Positions 27,311 through 36,698 of a stretch of 64,000 bases of DNA are shown piece by piece (the stretch's first letter is position 1; each line of letters starts with the position of its first letter). Below the pieces are notes generated by a model. The model was not told where the DNA came from. It made no database searches and saw nothing but the letters and a program-made list of their open reading frames with translations. A program made the position numbers and the translations under genes. Source of the DNA: Rhizobium grahamii CCGE 502 (GTDB lineage Bacteria; Pseudomonadota; Alphaproteobacteria; Rhizobiales; Rhizobiaceae); the NCBI RefSeq assembly GCF_000298315.2, contig NZ_AEYE02000031.1:1-64000 (forward strand), read 5' to 3'.

Positions 27311-27360
27311 TTACGACTGTTATTTTACGACTGACGAAATTCAAAAATCGTCAGTCGTAA
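27311..27360. promoter_or_regulatory. TetR-type operator for the RND efflux operon, with TTGACA box
   Basis: A perfect 13-bp inverted repeat, TTACGACTGACGA (27325-27337) and TCGTCAGTCGTAA (27348-27360) with a 10-base AT-rich centre, abuts the regulator start. A third partial copy, TTACGACTG, is at 27311-27319. A TTGACA box at 27303-27308 places the repeats over the -10 and transcript start, so binding should repress the regulator and the downstream pump. Confidence 0.8.
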
Positions 27361-27369
27361 ATGAGGTGC

Positions 27370-27987
27370 ATGAAGTTGGTTGCCGATGCAGCGGAAAACA
27401 CCATCGAATTGGCTCGCCAGGAGAATGTGACGCGCATTCTTGACGCCGGCGAGCGGCTTTTCCGTCACTATGGGTACTCCAAAACCACCGTTGCCGACAT
27501 TGCGCGCGATCTCGGCATGTCGCCGGCGAATGTCTACCGTTTCTTTGCCTCGAAGGTGGAAATCCATCAGGCGATCTGCGGCCGCATGCTCGCTGCCAGC
27601 TATCAGATGGCCTACGATGCCTGCCATCTGCAGATCAGCGCCTCCGACCGGCTGCGCAGGTTCGTGCAAGGCCAATACCAGATGACGGTCGACACCATGC
27701 TCGACCAGGAAAAGGTGCACGAGATGGTCGTCGTTGCCATCGAGCGCGACTGGCACGTCATCGAAAAGCATGTCGACAGTATTCATGAATTGCTCGCTGA
27801 TGTGATCCGCGAAGGGATCGCTGCCGGCGAATTTGCCGAGCAGGATGCGGATGTCGCCTCACGCTGCTTCGGGGCGGCCACCGTCACCCTCTGTCATCCG
27901 CAGATGGTGGCGCAATGTCTCGCCAAGACCAACCGCGCCACTGTCGACGAACTGGTCGAGTTCTCGATTCGGGCGCTGAAAAAATAA
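27370..27987 (+). CDS. TetR/AcrR family repressor of RND efflux operon
   Basis: A roughly 205-residue regulator. The N-terminal helix-turn-helix reads TTVADIARDLGMSPANVYRFFASK, after RILDAGERLFRHYGYSK. ATG at 27370 has GAGG just upstream; ATG at 27361, directly after the operator, lacks a ribosome site. It is followed by the membrane fusion and RND genes on the same strand and is most likely their autoregulated repressor. Confidence 0.9.
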   Translation: MKLVADAAENTIELARQENVTRILDAGERLFRHYGYSKTTVADIARDLGMSPANVYRFFASKVEIHQAICGRMLAASYQMAYDACHLQISASDRLRRFVQGQYQMTVDTMLDQEKVHEMVVVAIERDWHVIEKHVDSIHELLADVIREGIAAGEFAEQDADVASRCFGAATVTLCHPQMVAQCLAKTNRATVDELVEFSIRALKK

Positions 27988-28039
27988 CGAGCGGTAAAAG
28001 CCGCAGATCAACAGATAAACGATTTCAGGAGTGCGAAAG

Positions 28040-29176
28040 ATGATTTCGCTGAAGACAGTGCAGTTGCCGTCGTTTGCCAGTTTCGCGCTCCTCGGCGCCG
28101 TTGCGCTTGCCGTATCCGGCTGCAGCGAGGAGAAGAAGGCCGAAACGAAAGAGATCATCCGTCCGGTCAAGGTGGTGGAAATTGCCGAGGCTCGTGATAC
28201 GCGTGCGCTTGACTATTCCGGCGCTGTGAAGGCCCGCGTCGAGATGAATCTCGGCTTCCGTGTCGCCGGCAAGATCACCGACCGTCGTGTCAACATTGGG
28301 GATCGCGTCAAGCCTGGTGATCTGCTCGCCGAAATCGATCCGACCGACTACGAGCTGGCGGTCAGGACCGCCGAAGCAAACCTTGCCGCTGCCGAAAAGG
28401 GTGTGGCGACCGCCGACCTTGCCAACAAGCGCGCCCAGCAGCTGTTCGACAAGAGCGTCACGGCGAAATCGCAGATGGAGCAGGCGGCTCTTAGCTACGA
28501 TCAGGCAGTCTCCACGCGCGATGCCGCTGCTTCGTCGCTCGACCAGGCAAAGAACCAGGTTGTCTATACCGAGCTGAAGGCTGACCGGAATGGTATCGTG
28601 ACGTCGATCAGCGCCGACACCGGCGCCGTTGTTGCTGCCGGGACGCCTGTCGCCACGGTCGCGCTCGACGGCGAGAAGGAAGTGCAGATCGCCGTTCCCG
28701 AAAACGACATCGCGCAGTTCAAGCCAGGCAAGACGGTGAAAGCCACCTTCTGGTCCGACAGCAAGCTGGTGCTCGACGGCAAGGTGCGCGAGGTTTCCGG
28801 CAGCGCCGATGCACAGTCGCGCACCTTTTCTGTTCGTGTCAGCCTCCCGACAGATGATCGGGTGCTGCTTGGCATGACGGCAACGATCGAAGCCGCCGTT
28901 GGTAACGCAGAGAGCGACGTTGCCATTCCGCTGAGCGCGCTCGCCGAGCGGGAAGGCAAAAAGATCGTCTGGGTCGTTGATCGCAACGCGTCGACGGTTC
29001 ACGCCCGCGAAATCAAGGTGGCGGACTTCACGGGAGGCGGCGTCCATGTCGCCGACGGCCTGAAAAACGGCGATCTCGTCGTCGCGGCTGGCACGCAGTT
29101 CATGGCCGAGAACCTTAAGGTCAAGCTGCCGGAGCAGCAGTCGGCGCAAGCCGAAACCGGCGATGTCATTCGCTGA
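28040..29176 (+). CDS. RND efflux periplasmic adaptor (membrane fusion protein), lipoprotein
   Basis: A 378-residue adaptor linking the inner-membrane pump to an outer-membrane channel. The lipobox LAVSGC precedes CSEEKKAE. The barrel-sandwich half-motif GFRVAGKITDRRVNIGDRVKPGD is followed by a helical hairpin (ANLAAAEKGVATADLANKRAQQLF) and the second lipoyl half. ATG at 28040 follows AGGAG. It is 20 bases upstream of the pump gene. No outer-membrane channel gene is present nearby. Confidence 0.93.
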   Translation: MISLKTVQLPSFASFALLGAVALAVSGCSEEKKAETKEIIRPVKVVEIAEARDTRALDYSGAVKARVEMNLGFRVAGKITDRRVNIGDRVKPGDLLAEIDPTDYELAVRTAEANLAAAEKGVATADLANKRAQQLFDKSVTAKSQMEQAALSYDQAVSTRDAAASSLDQAKNQVVYTELKADRNGIVTSISADTGAVVAAGTPVATVALDGEKEVQIAVPENDIAQFKPGKTVKATFWSDSKLVLDGKVREVSGSADAQSRTFSVRVSLPTDDRVLLGMTATIEAAVGNAESDVAIPLSALAEREGKKIVWVVDRNASTVHAREIKVADFTGGGVHVADGLKNGDLVVAAGTQFMAENLKVKLPEQQSAQAETGDVIR

Positions 29177-29196
29177 GACCTGGTCAGGAGAGGATT

Positions 29197-32100
29197 ATGA
29201 CCATGGACAACTCCAACGCCGAAAAGCGCCCCTTTAACCTGTCGCGCTGGGCAATCGGCCATCCGAGCATCGCACGCTTCCTGTTCGGTCTGATCCTGAT
29301 CACCGGTGTCCTTGGTCTGATGCGCATGGGCCAGAAGGAAGATCCCGACTTTACGTTCCGCGTTATGGTCGTGCAGGCCATCTGGCCGGGTGCTTCCATC
29401 CAGGAAATGGAAGACCAGGTCGTCAACAAGATCGAGCGAAAGCTGCAGGAAACCCCGCATATCGATTGGGTCAAGTCCTATACGCGGGCCGGCAGCGCCA
29501 TCATCACGTTGCAGGTCAAGGGCGACACCAATGGAGAGCAGGTGGCCGACGCCTTCTACCAGGTGCGCAAGAAGGTCGGCGATATCTCCAATGAGCTGCC
29601 GGAAGGGCTGCTCGGACCCTATTTCAACGACGAATTCGGCGATACCTACATCACGCTGCATTCGATCAGTGGCGATGGTTATAGCTATCCCGAACTGAAG
29701 AAGTTCGCGATCCAAGCGCGCGACATGCTGCTGACGACAACCGGTGTCGAGAAGGCGGTCATTATCGGCGACCAACCGGAGAAGATCTACGTCGACGTTT
29801 CCTCGAAGGCTCTGGCCGAGCGGGGGCTGACCGTGCTCGATCTGCAGAATGCGATCAAGGGGCAGAACAGCGTCGATCCGGCCGGCTCTGTCGATACCGG
29901 CACGCGTTCGGTGCGCATTTCCGTCGAAGGTGATGTCACGAAGGCGGCCGACATCCGCGAGCTGCGGCTGAAGGCCGGCAACCAGGTGACGCGCCTCGGC
30001 GATATAGCCACCGTCTATTCGGGCCTCGAAGATCCCTATCAGCGCAAGTATCGCTTCAATGGTCACGAGAGCGTCCAGGTCGGCGTCGTCATGGCAAAGG
30101 GCTTCAAGGTAACCGACGTCGGCAAAGATGTCGAAGCGACCTATGAACGCTTCGAGGGATCACTGCCGTACGGCGTTGCCGTCGACCAGATCTCCAACCA
30201 GCCCGATGTCGTCACCGACGCGATCAGCGAGTTCATGCATGCGCTTGGCGAGGCACTGATCATCGTGCTGATCGTCTCCTTCCTGTCGATTGGCTGGCGC
30301 TCGGGTCTCGTCATCGCGATCGCCATCCCGCTGGTGCTGGCTGCGACCTTCGCCATCATGTACGAGCTCGGTATCGATCTGCAGCGCATCTCGCTTGGCG
30401 CACTGATCATCGCACTCGGCCTGCTGGTGGACGACGCGATGATCGTCGTCGAGCTGATGGAACGAAAGCTTGAGGAAGGCCTCGTAAAGATCGAAGCGGC
30501 CAGCTTCGCCTATTCCTCGACTGCTTTCCCGATGCTGACCGGCACGCTGATTACCACCGCGGGCTTTATCCCCGTCGGCTTTGCGGCGTCGACAGCCGGC
30601 GAATATGTACGCACGCTGTTCTACGTCGTCGGCATCGCGCTCGTCGTCTCATGGTTCGTGGCGGTCTATTTCACGCCATGGCTCGGCTACATGATCCTGA
30701 AGCAGCGCCATCATGCCGGCGAACATCACGATGCCTTTGATACGCGCTTCTACCACCGGCTGAGAGCGACCGTCGGCTGGGCTGTGCGCCATCGCATCAT
30801 CGTCATTGCCATGACGTTGGTAACCTTCGCGACCAGTCTCTGGGCGTTTCAGTTCATCCCGCAGAACTTCTTCCCGCAGTCGTCGCGCCCGGAAATCCTT
30901 GTCGACCTTTGGCTGCCCGAAGGCACGAGCATCAAGGAAGTCGAGACGCAGGCAAAGGCGCTCGAAGCCAAGATCATGGACGACAAGGACAAGAAGTTCG
31001 TTGCCACCTATATCGGTGAGGGAGCCCCGCGCTTCTTCCTGCCGCTCGACCAGCAGCTTCGCAATCCGAACTTCGCGCAGCTTCTCGTCATGGCAAACGA
31101 TGAGCCGGCACGTGAGCGACTGATCGTCAAGCTGCGGACGATCCTTGCCGAAGACTTCCCCGATATCCGCGGCAAGGTGGATCGCCTGTTCCTTGGTCCG
31201 CCAACGGGCTGGCCGGTGCAGATGCGCATCATGGGCCCGGATCGCCAGGAGGTCCGCAAGATCGCCGATGAGGTGAAGGCGAAGTTCCAGGCTAATCCGC
31301 AACTCGGTGCGATCCATGACGACTGGTTGGAGCCAGTGCCGGCGATGAAGCTGGTGATCGATCAGGACCGTGCCCGTGCGCTTGGTGTCACCTCACAGCG
31401 AGTACGCCAGATGCTGCAGACAGCAGTCTCCGGTGCGCCGCTCGATGACTTCCGCGACGGCGAGGAGACGGTGTCGATCGTTGCCCGCGAACCGGAAGCT
31501 AATCGTTCGCTGCTGTCGGCCGTCAATTCGGTCTACGTGCCGACGGATTTCGGCGGCTTCGTCCCCGTCTCCCAGGTTGCCAAGGTGGTGCCTGTTCTGG
31601 AGCAGGGGATCGAATGGCGGCGCGACCGTCTGCCGACCATCACCGTCCGGGCGACATTGCCTGACGACGTTCAGTCCAACGATGTCGTCATGAAAATGTA
31701 TGCCGACATGCAGCCGCTGCGCGACAGCCTGCCGGCCGGTTACAAGATCGAGATCCAGGGTGGCGCGGAAGATTCCGCCGAAAGCCAGGCTTCGATTGCC
31801 GCGAAGGCGCCGATCATGCTCGTCGTCATCGTTCTCCTGCTGATGGCGCAGCTGCAGCACTTCGGCAAGGCGATGCTCGTGCTGGCGACCGGCCCGCTCG
31901 GGATCATCGGCGCGGCTGCGGCCCTGCTGATATCGGGTGCGCCGTTCGGCTTCGTTGCCATCCTCGGCGTCATCGCACTGCTCGGGATCATCATCCGCAA
32001 CTCGATCATTCTCGTCGATCAGATCGACCAGGACATCAAGGCGGGAATGCATCGACAGGAAGCGATCGTTGGTGCTGCGGTACGACGTTTCCGCCCGATC

Positions 32101-32349
32101 ATGCTGACGGCGCTGACGGCGGTTCTGGCGCTGATCCCGATCTCGCGTGGCGTTTTCTGGGGGCCGCTGGCATACGCCATGATGGGCGGCATTCTGGTTG
32201 CCACGGTATTGACGATCCTAGTGCTGCCTGCGGCCTATGCGCTGTTCTTCGGCAAGGAGCCGAAGACGGCGGCGGCGCAGGGTGCAGCGAACGGCAATGC
32301 AGCGGAAGAGGCGGAGGCGATGCGCCCGCCGGCCCTCGCGGCGGAATGA
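29197..32349 (+). CDS. RND family efflux pump, inner-membrane transporter
   Basis: A 1050-residue proton-driven pump with the typical 12-helix, two-large-loop layout. The N-terminus (RWAIGHPSIARFLFGL) enters helix 1; the proton-relay aspartates D412/D413 lie in GLLVDDAMIVVELM; the C-terminal half repeats the fold (IMLTALTAVLALIP, GGILVATVLTILVLP). ATG at 29197 follows AGGAGAGG. The substrate is unknown. It ends in a strong terminator. Confidence 0.95.
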   Translation: MTMDNSNAEKRPFNLSRWAIGHPSIARFLFGLILITGVLGLMRMGQKEDPDFTFRVMVVQAIWPGASIQEMEDQVVNKIERKLQETPHIDWVKSYTRAGSAIITLQVKGDTNGEQVADAFYQVRKKVGDISNELPEGLLGPYFNDEFGDTYITLHSISGDGYSYPELKKFAIQARDMLLTTTGVEKAVIIGDQPEKIYVDVSSKALAERGLTVLDLQNAIKGQNSVDPAGSVDTGTRSVRISVEGDVTKAADIRELRLKAGNQVTRLGDIATVYSGLEDPYQRKYRFNGHESVQVGVVMAKGFKVTDVGKDVEATYERFEGSLPYGVAVDQISNQPDVVTDAISEFMHALGEALIIVLIVSFLSIGWRSGLVIAIAIPLVLAATFAIMYELGIDLQRISLGALIIALGLLVDDAMIVVELMERKLEEGLVKIEAASFAYSSTAFPMLTGTLITTAGFIPVGFAASTAGEYVRTLFYVVGIALVVSWFVAVYFTPWLGYMILKQRHHAGEHHDAFDTRFYHRLRATVGWAVRHRIIVIAMTLVTFATSLWAFQFIPQNFFPQSSRPEILVDLWLPEGTSIKEVETQAKALEAKIMDDKDKKFVATYIGEGAPRFFLPLDQQLRNPNFAQLLVMANDEPARERLIVKLRTILAEDFPDIRGKVDRLFLGPPTGWPVQMRIMGPDRQEVRKIADEVKAKFQANPQLGAIHDDWLEPVPAMKLVIDQDRARALGVTSQRVRQMLQTAVSGAPLDDFRDGEETVSIVAREPEANRSLLSAVNSVYVPTDFGGFVPVSQVAKVVPVLEQGIEWRRDRLPTITVRATLPDDVQSNDVVMKMYADMQPLRDSLPAGYKIEIQGGAEDSAESQASIAAKAPIMLVVIVLLLMAQLQHFGKAMLVLATGPLGIIGAAAALLISGAPFGFVAILGVIALLGIIIRNSIILVDQIDQDIKAGMHRQEAIVGAAVRRFRPIMLTALTAVLALIPISRGVFWGPLAYAMMGGILVATVLTILVLPAAYALFFGKEPKTAAAQGAANGNAAEEAEAMRPPALAAE

Positions 32350-32357
32350 CGGGAACG

Positions 32358-32389
32358 ATGGCGCGGTGAGAACCGCGCCATTTTCTTTT
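32358..32389 (+). terminator. Rho-independent terminator after RND pump
   Basis: ATGGCGCGGT-gaga-ACCGCGCCAT forms a perfect 10-bp stem with a GAGA tetraloop, followed by tttctttt, nine bases after the pump stop codon. Confidence 0.9.
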
Positions 32390-32392
32390 GGC

Positions 32393-33313
32393 TCAAGCTG
32401 CGAGGTGGGCTTCCGCCTTCAGGCCGAGCAATGCGGCGCCGATCAGGCCCGGTTCGACGCGGCATTCACTGCGGACCACGAGCGGCCGGTCGAACTTGCG
32501 CAGGATGCGCTGCCGAACAGCCTTGTCCAGCTCCGCAAGCAGCTCTTCGACATTGGAAAGCCCCCCGCCGACCGGAACGATGGTCGCGCCGGTGATGTTG
32601 ATTGTTAGCGCGAGCGGCGATGCGACAAGATCGATGAAGACATCGATCGTGCGCGCCGCTTGGGACTCGCCCTTCAACCAATCATCGATGATCTCCTGAC
32701 TGGAGAGATCGATGTCGTGGAGCGTCTTATGCAAGCGCTCGAGACCACGAGCGCCGCCGACGGTATCGACGCATCCCTTCTGGCCGCAGCCGCAGGGATA
32801 GGCTGGAATGGCGACGGGCGGGTTGCCGGCATGAGACGCCAGGGCCGGACCATGTCCCCATTCACCGGCAAAGCCGCCCGCGGCATTGATCAGTCGTCCA
32901 TCCGCAACGACACCGCCGCCGACGCCGGTTCCGAGAATGGCGCCCAGAACGATGCGGTGGCCCCGCCCGGCGCCGAGATCGGCCTCGGCCATGGCGAAGC
33001 AGTCGGCATCATTCGCAATTACGACCGGCAGGCCGAGTTCAGCTTCAAGGTCGGCGGCGAGATCGCGGCCGTGAATACAGGGAATGTTTGCGCAGGTCAG
33101 CCTTTGCGTGTCCGGGTCGACGACGCCTGCGATGGAGAAGGCAAGGCGTGTCGGCTTCTCGCCGGTTTCGGCGATGATGGCACGCAGCGTCTCGACGAAG
33201 GCGGCAAAATCGTCCTTGGGGGTCGGGCGCCGGCCAAGTGGCGTGATGTTGGCTTCGGAGTGCGCCACTCCGCCCTTGATGGCGGAGCCGCCGATGTCAA
33301 AAGAGATGATCAT
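32393..33313 (-). CDS. ROK family sugar kinase (NagK/glucokinase-like)
   Basis: A 306-residue kinase phosphorylating a hexose or amino sugar. The phosphate loop FDIGGSAIK is at 5-13, the catalytic Asp101 is in ANDADCFA, GTGVGGG is a second phosphate motif, and the zinc site is GHGP followed by CGCGQKGC. ATG at 33313 gives MIISFDIGG, the normal family start; no strong ribosome site is visible. It lies 72 bases after the histidine kinase gene and may be co-transcribed with it. Confidence 0.88.
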   Translation of the reverse strand: MIISFDIGGSAIKGGVAHSEANITPLGRRPTPKDDFAAFVETLRAIIAETGEKPTRLAFSIAGVVDPDTQRLTCANIPCIHGRDLAADLEAELGLPVVIANDADCFAMAEADLGAGRGHRIVLGAILGTGVGGGVVADGRLINAAGGFAGEWGHGPALASHAGNPPVAIPAYPCGCGQKGCVDTVGGARGLERLHKTLHDIDLSSQEIIDDWLKGESQAARTIDVFIDLVASPLALTINITGATIVPVGGGLSNVEELLAELDKAVRQRILRKFDRPLVVRSECRVEPGLIGAALLGLKAEAHLAA

Positions 33314-33385
33314 TTGGGTTCTGCTGTTTGGATGGCCTCTGCGTCTGCTCGCACCCTTCGGCAGGTTTTGCAAGCCGAATCCGGG

Positions 33386-34726
33386 CTAGGCTGGTAGGGT
33401 CATTTTTGCTTCAAAGCCGGCTTTCGCTCCCGTCGCCGGTGACAGCAGTTCCAGTGTCCCGCCCATCTGGGAGACGATACGGTCGGCGATAGCGAGCCCG
33501 AGGCCGGAGCCGGATGCAGTCGTCTTGCCGCGGCTGAAGCGCTTTTTCAGTCCAGCCATCTCAGCCTCTCGGATCAATGGCCCGCCGTTCACAACGCGGA
33601 CGATGCCGCCGCTTTCGAGACTGACGTTGACGGGGAGGTCCGGATCACCGTGGAGCAGGGCATTCTCGATCAGGTTTCGCGTGACAATGCCGAAGGCATC
33701 CATGTCGGCAGTGCGGACGAGCTTTGCGTCCGGCGCCGCGGAGTATTGAAGCCTTCCATTCGTGCGGCTGTCGCGCTGGAAATCGGTGACCACCATGTCG
33801 AGGACCGGGCGCAGGTCGACTGCACTTGCGCTTCCGCCGATGCCGGCTTCCGCGCGGGAAAGCTGCAGGAGTTTCTCTGCCAGACGGCCGAGATTGACCA
33901 GCGAAGCCTCAACCTGCCGGACGCGGTCCTGCGTTGCGCCGGACGGCAGTTCCTCGATAAGCCGCTGCGTCTGTGCAAGCGCTCCGGCGATCGGCGTTCT
34001 CAACTCGTGAGCACTGTTGGCGGTGAATTCGCGCTCTGCTTCGAGGGCGGCACGCAGGCGTCCGAGGAGAAGGTTGACCGATCTTGCGATCGGCCTCAGT
34101 TCGACCGGCAGACCCCGATCGTCGACCTCAGCCATGTTGCCACTGTCTTTCGTCCCGATATCTCGCCGAAGTTCCTCGATCGGCCGCAGCGCCCGCCCGA
34201 CGATGAACCAGATCGCAAAGATGCTGGCGGGAATGAGGGCGACCAGTGGTATGAGCAAGGTGACGGAACTTTCGCGAACGGCTTCGCGGCGGTTCTTGAA
34301 CCGGTCGGCCACTTGCAGAAAAAGGGAGCCGTCAGCCGTCATCTCGGTGTAGATTCGTGCTGTCGTCGTGTCATAGAAGCCCGTGCGAAGCGGTGCAGCG
34401 AAAGGCTCTGCCGGAGCATCATTCGAACGCAGTGCTACCTTACCGCTGGCGTCGCGGACCTGATAGGTCAGATATTCTCGACTGGCGGCAGTGTTGAGCA
34501 TGGCGACGCTGCGCGGATCGACGTCCGCACGCTGGTTCAAATCGTCAAGGATCAAAGCCAGGAGACGCTCGGTGGTCTCCTGCTGCGCGCTATCGAAAAT
34601 CTCATCAAACTCGTGCTGCATCACGCGGACGCTGAGGCCGATCGCGGCAAGCCAGAAGACGACCATGACAGTCGTCAGAGCGAGAATGAGCGGGCCAGTG
34701 ATGCTGCGTTCGCGTTTCATCTTCAT
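33386..34726 (-). CDS. Sensor histidine kinase (EnvZ/QseC-like)
   Basis: A 446-residue membrane kinase. Two membrane segments (about residues 10-32 and 155-175) flank a periplasmic domain. A HAMP linker leads to the phospho-acceptor motif ANSAHELRTPIAG, then the N box (RNLIENALLHGD) and G box (ASGSGLGLAIA). ATG at 34726 overlaps the response regulator stop by four bases (ATGA), showing coupled expression. The signal is unknown. Confidence 0.93.
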   Translation of the reverse strand: MKMKRERSITGPLILALTTVMVVFWLAAIGLSVRVMQHEFDEIFDSAQQETTERLLALILDDLNQRADVDPRSVAMLNTAASREYLTYQVRDASGKVALRSNDAPAEPFAAPLRTGFYDTTTARIYTEMTADGSLFLQVADRFKNRREAVRESSVTLLIPLVALIPASIFAIWFIVGRALRPIEELRRDIGTKDSGNMAEVDDRGLPVELRPIARSVNLLLGRLRAALEAEREFTANSAHELRTPIAGALAQTQRLIEELPSGATQDRVRQVEASLVNLGRLAEKLLQLSRAEAGIGGSASAVDLRPVLDMVVTDFQRDSRTNGRLQYSAAPDAKLVRTADMDAFGIVTRNLIENALLHGDPDLPVNVSLESGGIVRVVNGGPLIREAEMAGLKKRFSRGKTTASGSGLGLAIADRIVSQMGGTLELLSPATGAKAGFEAKMTLPA

Positions 34727-35376
34727 CCGAGTGTGTAGCCGATGCCGCGGGCAGTGCGGATCCGGTCCTTGCCGATCTTCTTTCGCAGACGGCTCACATA
34801 GACCTCGACGGTGTTGCTTTCGATTTCCGAACCGAATGCGTAGAGCGCTTCCTCGATCCGGTCTTTGGGGACGATCGCGCCTGGGCGCGCCGTCAACAGA
34901 TCGAGTACCGCCCATTCACGGCTCGTCAGGATGATCGTTTCGCCGGCGACCGAGATCTGATGCAGGGGCCGGTTGATTTCAATGTCCGAGATGCGGACGA
35001 CCGGATGCGGGTTGGCATCATAGCGGCGAGCAACCGCCATGATGCGCGCTTCCAACTCGTCGAGGTTGAACGGCTTCACCAGGTAGTCGTCGGCGCCCGC
35101 ATTCAGTCCGTCGATGCGGTCCGAGATCTGATCTCGTGCGGTCAGGATGATGACGGGTGTCTTCAGGCCGCGTTCTCGAAGGCCGCGGAGAAACGCGACG
35201 CCGCTGCCATCCGGGAGCTGGAGATCGAGAAGTATGAGCCCGTAATCGACAGGTCCCGCTGCTGCGTCGGCGTCGCCCAGATTTTGCACCCAGTCGACGG
35301 CATGATTGGCCGCAGCGACGTGATCCCTCACCGCGCCACCAATCATTCTGTCATCTTCAACCAGCAGAATTCGCAC
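34723..35376 (-). CDS. OmpR-family response regulator
   Basis: A 217-residue two-component regulator. The receiver domain holds the acidic pair in LLVEDDR, phosphorylated Asp51 in LILLDLQLPDG, and the conserved Thr/Lys in ILTARD and LVKPF. The C-terminal winged helix reads LTSREWAVLDLLTARPG and ESNTVEVYVSRLRKKIG. It is the first gene of the regulator-kinase-ROK unit and is divergent from the polyol-operon regulator. Confidence 0.94.
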   Translation of the reverse strand: MRILLVEDDRMIGGAVRDHVAAANHAVDWVQNLGDADAAAGPVDYGLILLDLQLPDGSGVAFLRGLRERGLKTPVIILTARDQISDRIDGLNAGADDYLVKPFNLDELEARIMAVARRYDANPHPVVRISDIEINRPLHQISVAGETIILTSREWAVLDLLTARPGAIVPKDRIEEALYAFGSEIESNTVEVYVSRLRKKIGKDRIRTARGIGYTLG

Positions 35377-35599
35377 AGCTTTTTTCCTCGGTGCCAGTTA
35401 GCTTGCAGTTCAACCGTCGGTCAAGCAAGGCTTGATCGACAAAGATGACAAGCCGATGGCATGCTGGCCCTCGCCAGCGATGTCAAAATAGGCTGTGCAA
35501 TTTCTCAATGCTCTCGACATTTGCCCGAATTCTGGTTTGATCTGCCGCAATAAGCATCCGCGTCGGCCACGGCCGATCTTTTCAGCATGGTAGAGACTG

Positions 35600-36553
35600 A
35601 TGGTAAGAAAATCCGAGACTTCGGGGCGGCTAGACGACGCGGCGCGCGCGGGATGGCTCTACTATGTGGCGGGGCGGACGCAGGATGAGATTGCTTCTTC
35701 CATGGGGATTTCACGGCAATCGGCACAGCGCCTTGTCTCGCTCGCGGTTGCCGAACGGCTGATAAAAGTGCGGCTCGACCATCCAATCGCTGCCTGTCTC
35801 GAACTCGCCAATGCCGTGCGCAAGAAGTTCAACCTGAAGCATGTCGAGGTTGTGCCAAGTGACCCGGGCTCCAGTTCGACGACGGTCGGCATCGCTGAGG
35901 CCGCCGCAGCGGAAATCGAGCGCTGGCTCAAGCGCCCTGACCCTATCGTGCTCGCGGTTGGGACAGGACGAACCTTGAAGGCGGCCGTCGACCAACTTCC
36001 CGCCATCGAATGTCCCAGTCACCGCATCGTATCGCTGACCGGCAATATTGCGCCCGATGGCTCGGCTGCTTACTACAACGTCATCTTCAGCATGGCTGAC
36101 GCAGTGAAGGCTCGACACTTTCCGATGCCGCTGCCGGTTCTGGTCACCTCGGCGGATGAGAGGGAAACCCTGCACGGCCAGCAGCTCGTTCGCTCGACGC
36201 TGGAGATCAGCGCGCAGGCAGACGTGACGTTTGTCGGCATCGGTGAGCTCGGCATCGACGGACCACTTTGCATCGACGGTTTTCTCGAGAAGGACGAGAT
36301 GATGGAGCTGATGCGCAACGGTGCCGTTGGCGAGATCTGCGGCTGGGTGTTTGATAGCGAGGGGAAGCTCCTCGACAATCCGATCAACGAGCGGGTGGCC
36401 TCCGCGTCGATCCCCTCACGTGAGTCGTCGACCGTTATCGGAATCGCCAAGGGCAAGCGCAAATTCAAGGCGATCAGGGCTGCCGTAACAGGCCATCAGA
36501 TCAACGCGCTGATCACGGATGAGGACACGGCCGAATATTTGCTCAAGATCTGA
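35600..36553 (+). CDS. smoC: SorC-family regulator of the sorbitol/mannitol operon
   Basis: A 317-residue DeoR/SorC-type regulator. The helix-turn-helix YVAGRTQDEIASSMGISRQSAQRL lies near residues 22-45; the rest is the sugar-phosphate-binding domain (VLAVGTGRTLKAAVDQLP, DVTFVGIGELGIDGPL, ALITDEDTAEYLL). It lies 145 bases upstream of the polyol binding-protein gene on the same strand, the position of smoC in known rhizobial smo loci. The gene name is by analogy. Confidence 0.85.
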   Translation: MVRKSETSGRLDDAARAGWLYYVAGRTQDEIASSMGISRQSAQRLVSLAVAERLIKVRLDHPIAACLELANAVRKKFNLKHVEVVPSDPGSSSTTVGIAEAAAAEIERWLKRPDPIVLAVGTGRTLKAAVDQLPAIECPSHRIVSLTGNIAPDGSAAYYNVIFSMADAVKARHFPMPLPVLVTSADERETLHGQQLVRSTLEISAQADVTFVGIGELGIDGPLCIDGFLEKDEMMELMRNGAVGEICGWVFDSEGKLLDNPINERVASASIPSRESSTVIGIAKGKRKFKAIRAAVTGHQINALITDEDTAEYLLKI

Positions 36554-36698
36554 GCAAATATTTAATTATTTAAATTCAACAAGATAACATCGTTCTTCGC
36601 TCATGCAGCAACGAATGGTGATTGACATTTTCTTCCCTTGAGCGAGTAATTGCCCATGAGCAAAGCGAATGCTCGCACTCATCTTCTGGGAGGAAGAT
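36554..36698 (+). promoter_or_regulatory. AT-rich promoter region of the polyol operon
   Basis: The stretch begins with a strongly AT-rich run at about 36555-36580 (aaatatttaattatttaaat), unusual for this GC-rich DNA, between the SorC regulator and the highly expressed-type binding-protein gene. It may be an UP element or an operator; I cannot define exact -35/-10 boxes. Confidence 0.4.

Noticed and set aside
27313-27360. Possible CRISPR or tandem repeat from repeated TTACGACTG
   Set aside because: There are only three half-sites in inverted arrangement next to a TetR gene, which is an operator pattern rather than an array.
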